Shown piece by piece: positions 9,973 to 23,163 of a DNA stretch of 64,000 nt. Origin of the DNA: Mesorhizobium muleiense (lineage in GTDB: Bacteria; Pseudomonadota; Alphaproteobacteria; Rhizobiales; Rhizobiaceae). Location: assembly GCF_900099905.1 (NCBI RefSeq), contig NZ_FNEE01000002.1, positions 620,001 to 684,000 on the forward strand, in the 5' to 3' direction. Under the pieces are notes generated by a model. That model saw nothing but the letters and a program-made list of their open reading frames with translations, had not been told where the DNA came from and made no database searches. Numbering within the stretch: the stretch's first letter is position 1; every line of letters starts with the position of its first letter. Both the position numbers and the translations under genes were made by a program.

Positions 9973-10874
9973 CAGCGTATCTCCACTTCGATGCCAGCGG
10001 CTTCGATCTTACGACGTAGCGCCCGCCAGATATGCTTTTCTGCACCTTTGGGCTCATAAGCGACGATGCGCTTGATTGTTCCGCTGCTGATGGAGCCAAA
10101 AACGTGGACTTCGATAAAATCCTCATCCCCGCTACCAGAACCATCGCTGACAAGCACATCAGGGTATTCGTTAGGTTTAGAGGTATTTGACAGCTTCGGA
10201 AAGAGTTTCGCCTGGGCAAGTTTGCCGCGGTCCATCCACGTAGCCCTGTAGCCAGGGGGACAGCCGGTTCCGACCACTATCCGGTGGCGTTGGCCGAATT
10301 TAAACGGGTTCTCGTTGAAAACGGATGACCGAATTGCGATGTAGTCCGACACTAAGTTGATATGAAAATCTCCATAGTGCTTAACCCCCATCCCATCTAA
10401 CGATAAGGCAGCGAAGTGTAAGTCCCTATGGTAAAGTGGATTCACCAGACTATCAATCTGCTCTCGGCCACGATCCCAATGATTGTTCTCGGCTGTTCTC
10501 CCACCTGCATCCATTTCAGCGTAGAACGTCATCAGCATCAGATTGCTATTATCGATTAATCTTTGCAAAGGAAGGAGCGGCCTGGCTATAACAGCGGTAG
10601 AACGCTGCGTCACCGCATCTCCGAAGTCGGTCAGTTGAGCGCTATAATTGCCGGCGTGGGCCGAAACAAAGGCATTATCTACCCGTTGTTGCAAAGCTTG
10701 ACGTTCTTCCTGAGCCTCTGCTGCGCGGACATTCGGGAAACCTGCGGCTGCCCCGCAAACAACGCAGTCTCGGACATGAGTTGGCAAACTCGAGCCGCAT
10801 ACCGCGCACGAACCTAAAGATTTCGCCAGCACTCCCCGAGCACTCCCCTTGAGCCAAGGGGGACATTGTTCCAA
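9972..10874 (-). CDS. zinc-ribbon protein, first gene of the accessory pair
   Basis: Up to 300 residues. An N-terminal CxxC-x12-CxxC zinc ribbon (CAVCG ... CVVCG, about residues 23-41) is followed by a charged helix (EAQEERQALQQRVDNAF). The rest is a compact alpha/beta-looking domain with MKHYGDFHINL-like and IAIRSSVFNENPF segments (about 155-190). The C-terminal part (VEVHVFGSISSGTIKRIVAY in pattern) may be a further small domain. The YG...I..R.SVF.EN block is distinctive, but I cannot place it in a named family. The true start may be a GTG at 10832, just before the ribbon. No enzyme motif is certain. Confidence 0.75.
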   Translation of the reverse strand: MEQCPPWLKGSARGVLAKSLGSCAVCGSSLPTHVRDCVVCGAAAGFPNVRAAEAQEERQALQQRVDNAFVSAHAGNYSAQLTDFGDAVTQRSTAVIARPLLPLQRLIDNSNLMLMTFYAEMDAGGRTAENNHWDRGREQIDSLVNPLYHRDLHFAALSLDGMGVKHYGDFHINLVSDYIAIRSSVFNENPFKFGQRHRIVVGTGCPPGYRATWMDRGKLAQAKLFPKLSNTSKPNEYPDVLVSDGSGSGDEDFIEVHVFGSISSGTIKRIVAYEPKGAEKHIWRALRRKIEAAGIEVEIR

Positions 10875-11271
10875 CTGCCAAGTCTTGTCCAGTCAGTATG
10901 GTTAGCAGCAAGCTGCTTGCGCGGCCTAGAGTCGGCACGAACGTGAACGCTTCGTAGAAATATCGCGCTTGCCGCCCATGAGCAGTTTTTGCGATACCAT
11001 TGGGCTTCATCGCAGGAGCCAATCTGAGAGCAGGTTCGCAGCGTGGCTGGCATGAGATGCTACAGGTCGCCGTCCGGCGGATCCGAACGGTGTAGATTAG
11101 CACGAAATTATGGAAGCCGGTATTGCATACATCACATGAGAACGACACTCGGTGCCCGCCCTTTGAATCACTCCAGGTCTTGGCAGAGTAAACCAGTTCC
11201 CGGCGGAGCGGTCCTCCTTGTCTGCCGGCGTACCATATTGGCCGGGAGCCCCTCGAAGGGAGATTGGCGAC
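10875..11271. other. intergenic stretch upstream of the accessory pair
   Basis: This should contain the promoter of the minus-strand pair. No reading frame here has family resemblance, and I see no clear sigma-70 or EcfG promoter. It ends at the parC stop codon. Confidence 0.5.
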
Positions 11272-13524
<2,253 letters not shown>

Positions 13525-13773
13525 AGGTTGGGACTAGCCGAGCGGGTGATTCGCGGCAAGAGGCGCCTGAATGGGGCAGCCTCTTGCGCAATACGAACTG
13601 GATGCCAGCAACATCACTCGGTTACATCCCGCTTCTATGGCATGGATCGGATTTGCCTTTCGCCGTGGTTTTCGACCATTGTGCGGCGGAACGCCTTTTT
13701 CCCGTCCAGTTCGTCACGGAAGGGTGACGGCGCAACAAATTGAAAATCTTCAGCACACTCTCAGGGAACCGCG

Positions 13774-14964
13774 ATGACGATCAGACGCTCGACACTCAAC
13801 AAACTCGCTTTTTCGACCTTGCTGCTGACGCTGCCGCTGAATGCGGCCCTCGCGCAGGATGCGGCGGTCGCCGACCGGCTGAAGGCGGCTCTCGCCGCGC
13901 AGGGCGTCGACATCTCCTGGACCGGGGTGACGGGCGATGCCTCCAGCATGGTGCTGCAGGGCGTGGCCCTCAAACCGGCGGCCGAAAAGGAAGCGCTCAA
14001 GATCGGCGACATCAAGCTCGAAGGCGTGACCGAAGCCAATGGCAGTTATGAAATCGAAACCGTCTCGACTTCGGCATTCCAGCACAGCGAAAACGGCGTC
14101 ACGCTCGACCTCAGCCCCTTCATCATCCACGACATGACGGTTCCGGCCGACGGCGCCACGGGCCCGCTCGGTTCAATGATGATGTATGAATCGGCCGAGC
14201 TCGACAACATGACGGTCAAGGTCGCCGACAAGACCGCCTTCTCGATGGACGGGCTCGCTATCGAAATCACCCCGCCAGCCGACGGCAAGGCGATGGCGTT
14301 TTCCGGCACCACGGAAAAGTTCAATGCCGACCTGACGCTGGTCGAGGACCCGAAGTCCAAAGACGTGATCAACGCGCTCGGCTACCAGAACATCACCGGA
14401 AACCTTGCCATGGAGGGCACCTGGCAGCCTGCGGACGGCAAGATGGAGCTGTCGAAATACGACATCTCCGTCGACAATGCCGGAACGCTCGGCATGACCT
14501 TCGGTTTCGGCGGCTACACGCTCGACGTCATCAAGTCGCTGCAGGAGATGCAGAAGAAGATGGCGGCGCAGCCCGAAGGCGCCGACAATTCGGCGCAAGG
14601 CATGGCCATGCTTGGCGTTTTGCAGCAGCTTTCGTTCAACAGCGCTTCGATCCGCTTTGACGACGATTCTCTGACCAACAAGGTGCTGGACTATGTCGGC
14701 AAGCAGCAAGGCATGTCCGGCAAGGACGTCGCCAACCAGGCCAAGGCGGTCGTGCCTTTCGGCATGGCGCAGCTCAACAATCCGGAATTGACGGCGCAGG
14801 TGTCGGCTGCGGTCGGCAAATATCTCGACGATCCGCAGAGCATTGAGATCCTGGCCGAGCCACCGGCAGCGGTGCCGTTCGCGCTGATCATGGCAGGCGC
14901 CATGTCCAACCCGGCGGACCTGACGAAGACGCTTGGCGTGACGGTCAAGGCGAACGAAGACTGA
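13774..14964 (+). CDS. exported protein of unknown function
   Basis: A 396-residue protein with a clear Sec signal peptide (LAFSTLLLTLPLNAALAQ, cleavage after ALA around residue 27). The mature part is acidic and predicted mostly beta, with repeated strands such as VLQGVALKP and IKLEGVTEANGSYEIETV. This could be a periplasmic beta-rich or lipid-binding-type fold, but I recognise no named domain. It is transcribed away from parC; a large inverted repeat follows its stop and may act as terminator. Confidence 0.75.
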   Translation: MTIRRSTLNKLAFSTLLLTLPLNAALAQDAAVADRLKAALAAQGVDISWTGVTGDASSMVLQGVALKPAAEKEALKIGDIKLEGVTEANGSYEIETVSTSAFQHSENGVTLDLSPFIIHDMTVPADGATGPLGSMMMYESAELDNMTVKVADKTAFSMDGLAIEITPPADGKAMAFSGTTEKFNADLTLVEDPKSKDVINALGYQNITGNLAMEGTWQPADGKMELSKYDISVDNAGTLGMTFGFGGYTLDVIKSLQEMQKKMAAQPEGADNSAQGMAMLGVLQQLSFNSASIRFDDDSLTNKVLDYVGKQQGMSGKDVANQAKAVVPFGMAQLNNPELTAQVSAAVGKYLDDPQSIEILAEPPAAVPFALIMAGAMSNPADLTKTLGVTVKANED

Positions 14965-14980
14965 TTGGGGCGGGGCGTCA

Positions 14981-15180
14981 GCGCCGCCCCTCATCCGCCT
15001 GCCGGCACCTTCTCCCCGTATAGTGACGGGGAGAAGGGAAATGGCCGCGACGTTGGCGCCATCTTGCAACGCTGGCAGTTGGCGAAATCATTTGTGACAG
15101 TGTCCTTCTCCCCGTCACTATACGGGGAGAAATGCCCTGCAAGGTAATGAGGGGGCAGCGCAAAGAGGGGGCAGCGCAAA
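14981..15180. repeat. large rhizobial inverted-repeat element R1
   Basis: Two arms of about 55 bp face each other (14985-15037 and 15104-15160). Each contains the hairpin CTCCCCGT-atagtg-ACGGGGAG. Between them is a segment including TTGGCGAAATC. The right end carries a 16-bp direct duplication (from about 15149). It lies between convergent genes, as such elements usually do. Confidence 0.85.
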
Positions 15181-15213
15181 ACGACAGCGTTTAGAGTCGG
15201 TTGCGGGAGGCTT

Positions 15214-17004
15214 TTAACCCTCTTTCTTGGTCACGGCGACGCGCAGCGACAATTCGCGAAGCTGTTGCGGGCTGGCTTCCGACGGCGCGCTCATCAACAG
15301 ATCATAGGCCTGCTGGTTCATCGGGAACATCGTCACTTCACGAAGGTTCCTGGCACCGACCAGCAGCATGACGACGCGGTCGATGCCGGCCGCCATGCCG
15401 CCATGCGGCGGTGCGCCGTACTGGAAGGCGCGGTAGAGGCCGCCGAAGCGCTCCTCGACCGTCTCGCGATTGAGCCCGACAGTCTCGAATGCCTTGACCA
15501 TGGTTTCCGGCAGATGGTTGCGGATGCCGCCGCTAGCGATCTCGAAACCATTGCAGACCATGTCATACTGGAACGCTTTGATACCGAGCAAATCCTCGCC
15601 GTTGAGCGCATCGATGCCGCCCTGCGGCATCGAGAACGGGTTGTGGGCGAAATCGATCTTTTTCTCATCCTCGTTCCATTCGAAGAAGGGAAAGTCGACG
15701 ATCCAGCATAGTTCGAAACGGTCGCGATCGACCAGGTTCAGCTCCTCGCCGGCGCGGGTGCGCGCCGCGCCCGCGAACGAGACGAACTTTTTCGGGTCGC
15801 CGGCGACGAAGAAGGCGGCGTCGCCATCGGCAAGCCCGAGTTGGAGGCGGATTGCCTCGGTGCGCTCCTCGCCGATGTTCTTGGCGAGCGGACCGGCGCC
15901 TTCGAGCTTCTCGCCCTCCTTGCGCCAGAAGATATAGCCGAGGCCCGGCTGGCCCTCGCCTTGCGCCCAGGAATTCATGCGGTCGCAGAAAGCGCGGGAA
16001 CCACCGGTCCTGGCCGGAATGGCCCAGACCTCGGCCTTCGGGTCGTTGGCAAGGATGTTGGCGAACACCTTGAAGCCGGACTCGCGGAAATGTTCGGAGA
16101 CTGCCTGCATCTCGATCGGGTTGCGCAGGTCCGGCTTGTCAGTGCCGTATTTGCGCATGGCGACGTCATAGGCGATGCGCGGAAACTCCTGCGTCACCGG
16201 CTTGCCGGCGGCAAAGGTCTCGAACACGCCCCGCATCACCGGCTCCATTGTCGCCAGAACGTCGTCCTGCTCGACGAAGCTCATCTCCAAATCGAGCTGG
16301 TAGAATTCACCCGGCAGCCGGTCGGCGCGCGGGTCCTCGTCGCGGAAGCAAGGCGCTATCTGGAAGTAACGGTCGAAGCCCGACACCATGATCAATTGCT
16401 TGTATATCTGCGGCGCCTGCGGCAGCGCGTAAAAGGTGCCGGGATGGATACGTGACGGCACCAGGAAATCACGCGCGCCTTCGGGCGACGAAGCGGTCAG
16501 GATCGGCGTCGAGAATTCGGTGAAGCCGACCTCGCCCATGCGCTTGCGCATCTCGGCGATGATCTTGGTGCGCGCCACGATGTTCTTGTGCAGCGTGTCG
16601 CGGCGCAAATCGAGGAAGCGGTATTTGAGACGGATGTCCTCGGGATAATCCGGCTCGCCGAACACCGGCAGCGGCAGTTCCTTGGCCGCCGACAGCACTT
16701 CGATCTCGCGCGCGAAAACCTCGATTTCGCCGGTCGGCAAATTGGCGTTCGCGGTCTCGGCCAAACGGGCCTTGACCTCGCCGTCGACGCGGACGACCCA
16801 TTCGCCGCGCACGGTCTCGGCAATCCTGAAAGCCGGCGAATCCGGGTCGGCGACGATCTGCGTCAGGCCATAGTGGTCGCGCAAATCGATGAACAGCAGG
16901 CCGCCATGATCGCGTACGCGATGCACCCAGCCCGAAAGGCGAACGGAAGAGCCGACGTCGCTTTTCCTCAACTGGGCACAGGTATGGCTGCGGTAACGAT
17001 GCAT
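15214..17004 (-). CDS. aspS: aspartyl-tRNA synthetase
   Basis: A 596-residue class IIb synthetase. The N-terminal OB-fold anticodon-binding domain ([20 protein letters not shown], about 20-40) is followed by motif 2 ([19 protein letters not shown]) and motif 3 (GIDRVVMLL). The bacterial GAD insertion domain lies in the middle. The enzyme charges tRNA-Asp; many alphaproteobacterial forms also mischarge tRNA-Asn. An in-frame upstream extension to 17181 has no family support, so I start at MHRYRS (17004). Confidence 0.96.
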   Translation of the reverse strand: MHRYRSHTCAQLRKSDVGSSVRLSGWVHRVRDHGGLLFIDLRDHYGLTQIVADPDSPAFRIAETVRGEWVVRVDGEVKARLAETANANLPTGEIEVFAREIEVLSAAKELPLPVFGEPDYPEDIRLKYRFLDLRRDTLHKNIVARTKIIAEMRKRMGEVGFTEFSTPILTASSPEGARDFLVPSRIHPGTFYALPQAPQIYKQLIMVSGFDRYFQIAPCFRDEDPRADRLPGEFYQLDLEMSFVEQDDVLATMEPVMRGVFETFAAGKPVTQEFPRIAYDVAMRKYGTDKPDLRNPIEMQAVSEHFRESGFKVFANILANDPKAEVWAIPARTGGSRAFCDRMNSWAQGEGQPGLGYIFWRKEGEKLEGAGPLAKNIGEERTEAIRLQLGLADGDAAFFVAGDPKKFVSFAGAARTRAGEELNLVDRDRFELCWIVDFPFFEWNEDEKKIDFAHNPFSMPQGGIDALNGEDLLGIKAFQYDMVCNGFEIASGGIRNHLPETMVKAFETVGLNRETVEERFGGLYRAFQYGAPPHGGMAAGIDRVVMLLVGARNLREVTMFPMNQQAYDLLMSAPSEASPQQLRELSLRVAVTKKEG

Positions 17005-17261
17005 TGTCATGGGTAAGTCCGGATGTCTGATTGCGGCCAAGGCATGATGGCCCGGCCCGAAAATTTGCGCGAAAAGCACATGAGAGGCCGCCTTTGTCAA
17101 GGCAGGCGTCGCCCGGGCAGCATCTTGATTCGAACTTCGGCATTCGTCCGTGGCTGTGTGAAAACTCCGCACCACAGTCAAAGTGTAGAATTTCCTCCGC
17201 CTGATCGTGATCAGCGTGGCCGAGCCGTGTACAATGGCGTCACATTGGCGGGAGGACTACC

Positions 17262-17765
17262 ATGCGCATTCGCACATTGACTGTCCTGGTGATGCTGCTT
17301 GTCGGCACCTGCGCATTTGCACACGCACAGACAAAGCCGATGTCCATCGAGGTGTTTCCTTTCGAATTGGAAGACAAGAGCGCTGGCGCAGGCATAATTC
17401 CGCCGGATGAACATGATAGGCGCTATCTGTCCGAGTCGGCACAAATGGCGAAGGACATGCTCTCCCAGTCAGGGCGTTTTACAGTGGTTGATGTGCCAGC
17501 CGGGGATGAGCAGGCGGTGGCGCCGCACGGATTGCGCAATTGCGGCGGCTGTGAAAGCAAGATCGCCAAAGAGCACGGCGCGTCTCTTGCCTTGCTGGGC
17601 GTCGTAACGCGCGTCAGCCGAACAGAGCATACGATGTTCATTCGCATCCTCGACGCTGAAACCGGGCAACCTGTTTCGCAGGGTTTTACCGACCTGCGCA
17701 TGGGTGCGAATTACGCGTGGCCCCGTTCCGTGAAATGGCTGATGACAAACAGAATTCTTTGGTAG
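17262..17765 (+). CDS. DUF2380-type exported protein
   Basis: A 167-residue protein with a signal peptide (TLTVLVMLLVGTCAFAHAQ). It has the block SIEVFPFELEDKSAGAGI, then a YLSESAQMAKDMLSQSGRF helix, paired cysteines in LRNCGGCESKIAKEHGA, and MFIRILDAETGQPVSQG. I recognise this as the DUF2380 family of periplasmic proteins, role unknown. GGAGGA sits 6 bases before the ATG. Monocistronic between aspS (divergent) and an MFS gene. Confidence 0.8.
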   Translation: MRIRTLTVLVMLLVGTCAFAHAQTKPMSIEVFPFELEDKSAGAGIIPPDEHDRRYLSESAQMAKDMLSQSGRFTVVDVPAGDEQAVAPHGLRNCGGCESKIAKEHGASLALLGVVTRVSRTEHTMFIRILDAETGQPVSQGFTDLRMGANYAWPRSVKWLMTNRILW

Positions 17766-17926
17766 GGCGGCAAGCCACCCGAGTGCGCCATCGGCAGCGC
17801 GAAGGATTCCCAGCTAAAATCAAACTGAGACATTGATAGCCGGCACTGGCCTGCAAACCGCCGGCAATTGCCGCTGGCATTGGCGTGGGCGATGGTTCAA
17901 GAAGGATCAACGACAGGCCCTCCTTC

Positions 17927-19171
17927 ATGTCCTCCATGCGCCCGCTGATCCCACTCCTTATTGCCGCCGGCATCCTGCTCGGCGGCAACGGCCTGCAGAG
18001 CACCTTGATCGCATTGCGCGGGGCGCAGGAGGGGTTTTCGGCCTCGACCATCGGCCTGATGGGGACGTTCTATTTCGCCGGCTTCCTGCTCGGCTGCCTC
18101 GCCGTCACCCACATCATGAAGGCCGTCGGCCATGTCCGCGCGTTTTCCGCGCTGGCGGCGATCGCTTCGGCCGGGACATTGCTTTTGGTGCTGGTCGTCG
18201 ACCCGGTCATGTGGTGCGCGTTGCGTCTCGCCGGCGGCTTCTGCTTCGCCGGCCTGTTCACCATCATGGAAGCCTGGCTCAATTCCGGGGCCGCCAACAA
18301 GGACCGCGCGCGGGTGCTGGCCATCTACCGGATGGTCGACATCGGTTCGGTCACCGGCGCACAGTTCCTGATCCCGATCGTCGGCGCCGGCGGTTTCGCC
18401 ATCTTCGCCGTCATGTCGATCATGATCACGCTCTCGCTGGTGCCGGTGTCGCTCGGCGATCGCTCCAACCCGACCCCGCCCGAAGACGTCAAGCTCGACC
18501 TCGCCCGCGTCTGGCGGATCTCGCCGCTCGGCTGCTTCGGCTGCATTGCCGTCGGCGTCACCAACAGCGCTTTTCGCACCTTGTCGCCGGTCTATGCCGA
18601 ACAGATCGGCATGTCGGTCACCGACGTCGTCACCTTCGTCAGCGTCGGCATATTCGGCGGCGCCATCATCCAATATCCGCTCGGCTACCTGTCCGACCGC
18701 TGGGACCGGCGTTCGGTGCTGCTGATAACGACGTGCTGCGCGTTGCTGGCGTCGCTGGCACTGGTGTTCTGGGCGCGCAGCGACCCGTCCCTCAACTTCG
18801 TGATCGTCTTCATCTTCGGCTGCTTCGCCATGCCGCTCTATTCGTTGTCGGCGGCGCACTCGAACGACCGCGCCGACAAGGGCGAGTTCGTGCTGATCAA
18901 CGCGGCGCTGATGCTGTTCTATTCCTTCGGCGCCATTGGCGGGCCGTTCGCCGCCTCGACGGCGATGCAGTATTTCGGGCCAAGCGCGCTGTTCGTGTTC
19001 ACCGCCACCGTCTATGCCATCTTCGTCGTCGTCATCCTGTACCGGATGCAGGTGCGATCGGGCGTGCCGGCCGGCCATCGCAGCCGTTTCATCGGCCTTT
19101 TGCGCACATCGACGGTGTTCGCCCGGCTGGCCAAGCGCAACGATGATTCCGACGGGCCTGCCAGGCAATGA
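17927..19171 (+). CDS. MFS transporter
   Basis: About 414 residues with twelve hydrophobic helices. The loop 2-3 region reads TIGLMGTFYFAGFLLG and the central loop joins two six-helix halves; PLGYLSDRWDRRSVLL is the repeat-related loop 8-9 motif. It resembles the YcaD-type MFS group. The start is uncertain: ATGs at 17927 (MSSMRPL) and 17885 are both open, and neither has a strong ribosome-binding site. Substrate unknown. Confidence 0.85.
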   Translation: MSSMRPLIPLLIAAGILLGGNGLQSTLIALRGAQEGFSASTIGLMGTFYFAGFLLGCLAVTHIMKAVGHVRAFSALAAIASAGTLLLVLVVDPVMWCALRLAGGFCFAGLFTIMEAWLNSGAANKDRARVLAIYRMVDIGSVTGAQFLIPIVGAGGFAIFAVMSIMITLSLVPVSLGDRSNPTPPEDVKLDLARVWRISPLGCFGCIAVGVTNSAFRTLSPVYAEQIGMSVTDVVTFVSVGIFGGAIIQYPLGYLSDRWDRRSVLLITTCCALLASLALVFWARSDPSLNFVIVFIFGCFAMPLYSLSAAHSNDRADKGEFVLINAALMLFYSFGAIGGPFAASTAMQYFGPSALFVFTATVYAIFVVVILYRMQVRSGVPAGHRSRFIGLLRTSTVFARLAKRNDDSDGPARQ

Positions 19172-19268
19172 TGACGGCCCGCCAGGTCTTGAAACCCGGA
19201 CAGCGGCTTGACGAAAGCCCGCGCGGCTGAAATTGAAGGAGACCTTACACTTTGCCAAAAGCGATTTG

Positions 19269-20420
19269 ATGCACGTCATCACCACCCAAAAAGAACTCGA
19301 GACCGCTCTCGCCACGTTCGAAAAGTCGGATTTCGTCACCGTCGACACCGAATTCATTCGCGAGACGACCTTTTGGCCGATTCTCTGCCTGATCCAGATG
19401 GCGGCGCCCGGGGTGACGGCGCTGATCGACCCGCTGTCACCCGATATCGACCTGAAGCCGTTCTTCAGGCTGATGGCCAACGAGGCGGTCGTCAAAGTCT
19501 TCCATGCGGCGCGCCAGGACATCGAAATCATCGTTCATCTCGGCGATCTGGTGCCGCATCCTGTGTTCGACACCCAGGTGGCGGCGATGGTTTGCGGCTT
19601 CGGCGACAGCGTCTCCTATGACCAGCTCGTCCAAAAAATCACCGGCGCTCGGCTCGACAAGTCCTCACGTTTCACCGACTGGCGCCACCGGCCGCTTTCC
19701 GAGAAACAGCTCGACTACGCGCTTGCCGACGTCACCCATCTGATCGAGGTCTACCAGCACCTCAGCGCCGAGCTGGTGCGGGAAAACCGCGCCCACTGGC
19801 TGAACGAGGAGATGGACGTGCTGACCGCCCGCGAAACCTACGATCCGCATCCGGAGGACGCCTGGAAGCGGCTGAAGATGCGGCTGCGCAAGCCGCAGGA
19901 GCTGGCGATCGTGCAAGCGGTGGCGGCATGGCGCGAGCGTGAGGCGCGCGAACGCGACGTGCCGCGCGGCCGGGTGCTCAAGGACGACGCCATCTATGAG
20001 GTGGCGCAGCAGGCGCCGCGCGATGCGGCAGCACTCGGCAAGCTGCGCACCACGCCGAAAGGCTGGGAACGCTCGGCGACGGCAACGGCGCTGCTTGGCG
20101 CGGTCAACAGCGCGCTTGCCTTGCCCAGGGAAGAGATGCCGAAGCTGCCGAAGAGTTTTCAGCCGCCCGAAGGCTCCAATGCCGCCGCGGAACTGCTGAA
20201 AGTGCTGTTGCGGATCGTCGCCGAAAAGGAGGGCGTCGCTTCGAAGGTGCTGGCCTCGAGCGACGACATCGACCGCATCGCCGCCGAGGGCGAGGACGCC
20301 GACGTGCCGGCCTTGCAAGGCTGGCGACGCGCCGTGTTCGGCGAGGCGGCGCTCAAACTGGTGCGCGGCGAACTCGCCATCAAGTTCGACAAGCGCAAGA
20401 TCGCGCTGTTCGATTTGTAG
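19269..20420 (+). CDS. rnd: ribonuclease D
   Basis: A 383-residue DEDDy 3'-5' exoribonuclease. Exo I is VTVDTEFIRE, Exo II VKVFHAARQDIEII and Exo III DYALADVTHLIEVYQ with the catalytic Tyr. A C-terminal HRDC domain follows (about 205-285). RNase D trims tRNA 3' ends. I start at the ATG at 19269 (MHVITT); an upstream TTG is in frame but adds residues absent from the family. Confidence 0.94.
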   Translation: MHVITTQKELETALATFEKSDFVTVDTEFIRETTFWPILCLIQMAAPGVTALIDPLSPDIDLKPFFRLMANEAVVKVFHAARQDIEIIVHLGDLVPHPVFDTQVAAMVCGFGDSVSYDQLVQKITGARLDKSSRFTDWRHRPLSEKQLDYALADVTHLIEVYQHLSAELVRENRAHWLNEEMDVLTARETYDPHPEDAWKRLKMRLRKPQELAIVQAVAAWREREARERDVPRGRVLKDDAIYEVAQQAPRDAAALGKLRTTPKGWERSATATALLGAVNSALALPREEMPKLPKSFQPPEGSNAAAELLKVLLRIVAEKEGVASKVLASSDDIDRIAAEGEDADVPALQGWRRAVFGEAALKLVRGELAIKFDKRKIALFDL

Positions 20421-20430
20421 CATTCGCCAG

Positions 20431-20456
20431 ACCTTCTCCCCTTGTTGTGGGAGAAG
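20431..20456. repeat. partial palindromic repeat downstream of rnd
   Basis: CTTCTCCCC and GGGAGAAG arms form a short hairpin that looks like a half-unit of the rhizobial inverted repeats nearby. It lies between the convergent ends of rnd and the small membrane gene and could serve as a terminator. Confidence 0.5.
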
Positions 20457-20461
20457 CGCAG

Positions 20462-21001
20462 TCAGCGCTGTTTCTGAGCGGCCAGGTGGAAAACCGCGAT
20501 GACGATCACCGGTATCGCCAGAAGCGCGAATTTGGTGACGATCAGCGCCGAGGCAAACGACAGCGAGTCCGGATTGGCCGACAGGAAATCGGAGAGCATG
20601 CGGGCCACCGCGATGTTCTGCGCATAATCGGCAAGCGTGTAGGGCAGCACCAGGACGAGCGCGAACAGCGACTGGAGCTGGGCGGACAGAGCCCGGAAGT
20701 TCTTCAGCCGCCGCCCGGCGGCAAGGATCAGGCTGACCAATGTCAGCGACAGCAGCGCCGGGAACAGCAGGTCGAAGGTCAGATAATGCCAGACCAGGAT
20801 GATCTCGCTGCCGCGCCGGCCGAGTGCCGTCAGCCAGGCCATGCCCTCGTCCGGGGTGAACCCGGCAAAGCGCAAATCGAGCGACGGCAGGCCGCCGCTC
20901 AGCTGGCGGAAATAGAGGAACTCCATCGCCGTCATGGCGACGAAAACCGCCAAGCAGACAAAGCAAAGCGCGGCAGCGTGGCGCGACAGCCGCAGCATCA
21001 T
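20462..21001 (-). CDS. small integral membrane protein of unknown function
   Basis: About 179 residues with four hydrophobic helices (about 10-28, 68-92, 112-130 and 148-172) and a periplasmic loop after helix 1. The first supported start is the ATG pair at 21001/20998, only 25 bp after the guaB stop, so it is probably cotranscribed with guaB. No family recognised. Confidence 0.7.
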   Translation of the reverse strand: MMLRLSRHAAALCFVCLAVFVAMTAMEFLYFRQLSGGLPSLDLRFAGFTPDEGMAWLTALGRRGSEIILVWHYLTFDLLFPALLSLTLVSLILAAGRRLKNFRALSAQLQSLFALVLVLPYTLADYAQNIAVARMLSDFLSANPDSLSFASALIVTKFALLAIPVIVIAVFHLAAQKQR

Positions 21002-21026
21002 TGCCGTCAGGCTTCGTGCGATCTGG

Positions 21027-23163
<2,137 letters not shown>

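Noticed and set aside
17897..19531. Long minus-strand frame opposite the MFS gene and rnd
   Set aside because: It crosses two real genes and shows no membrane or enzyme motifs of its own.
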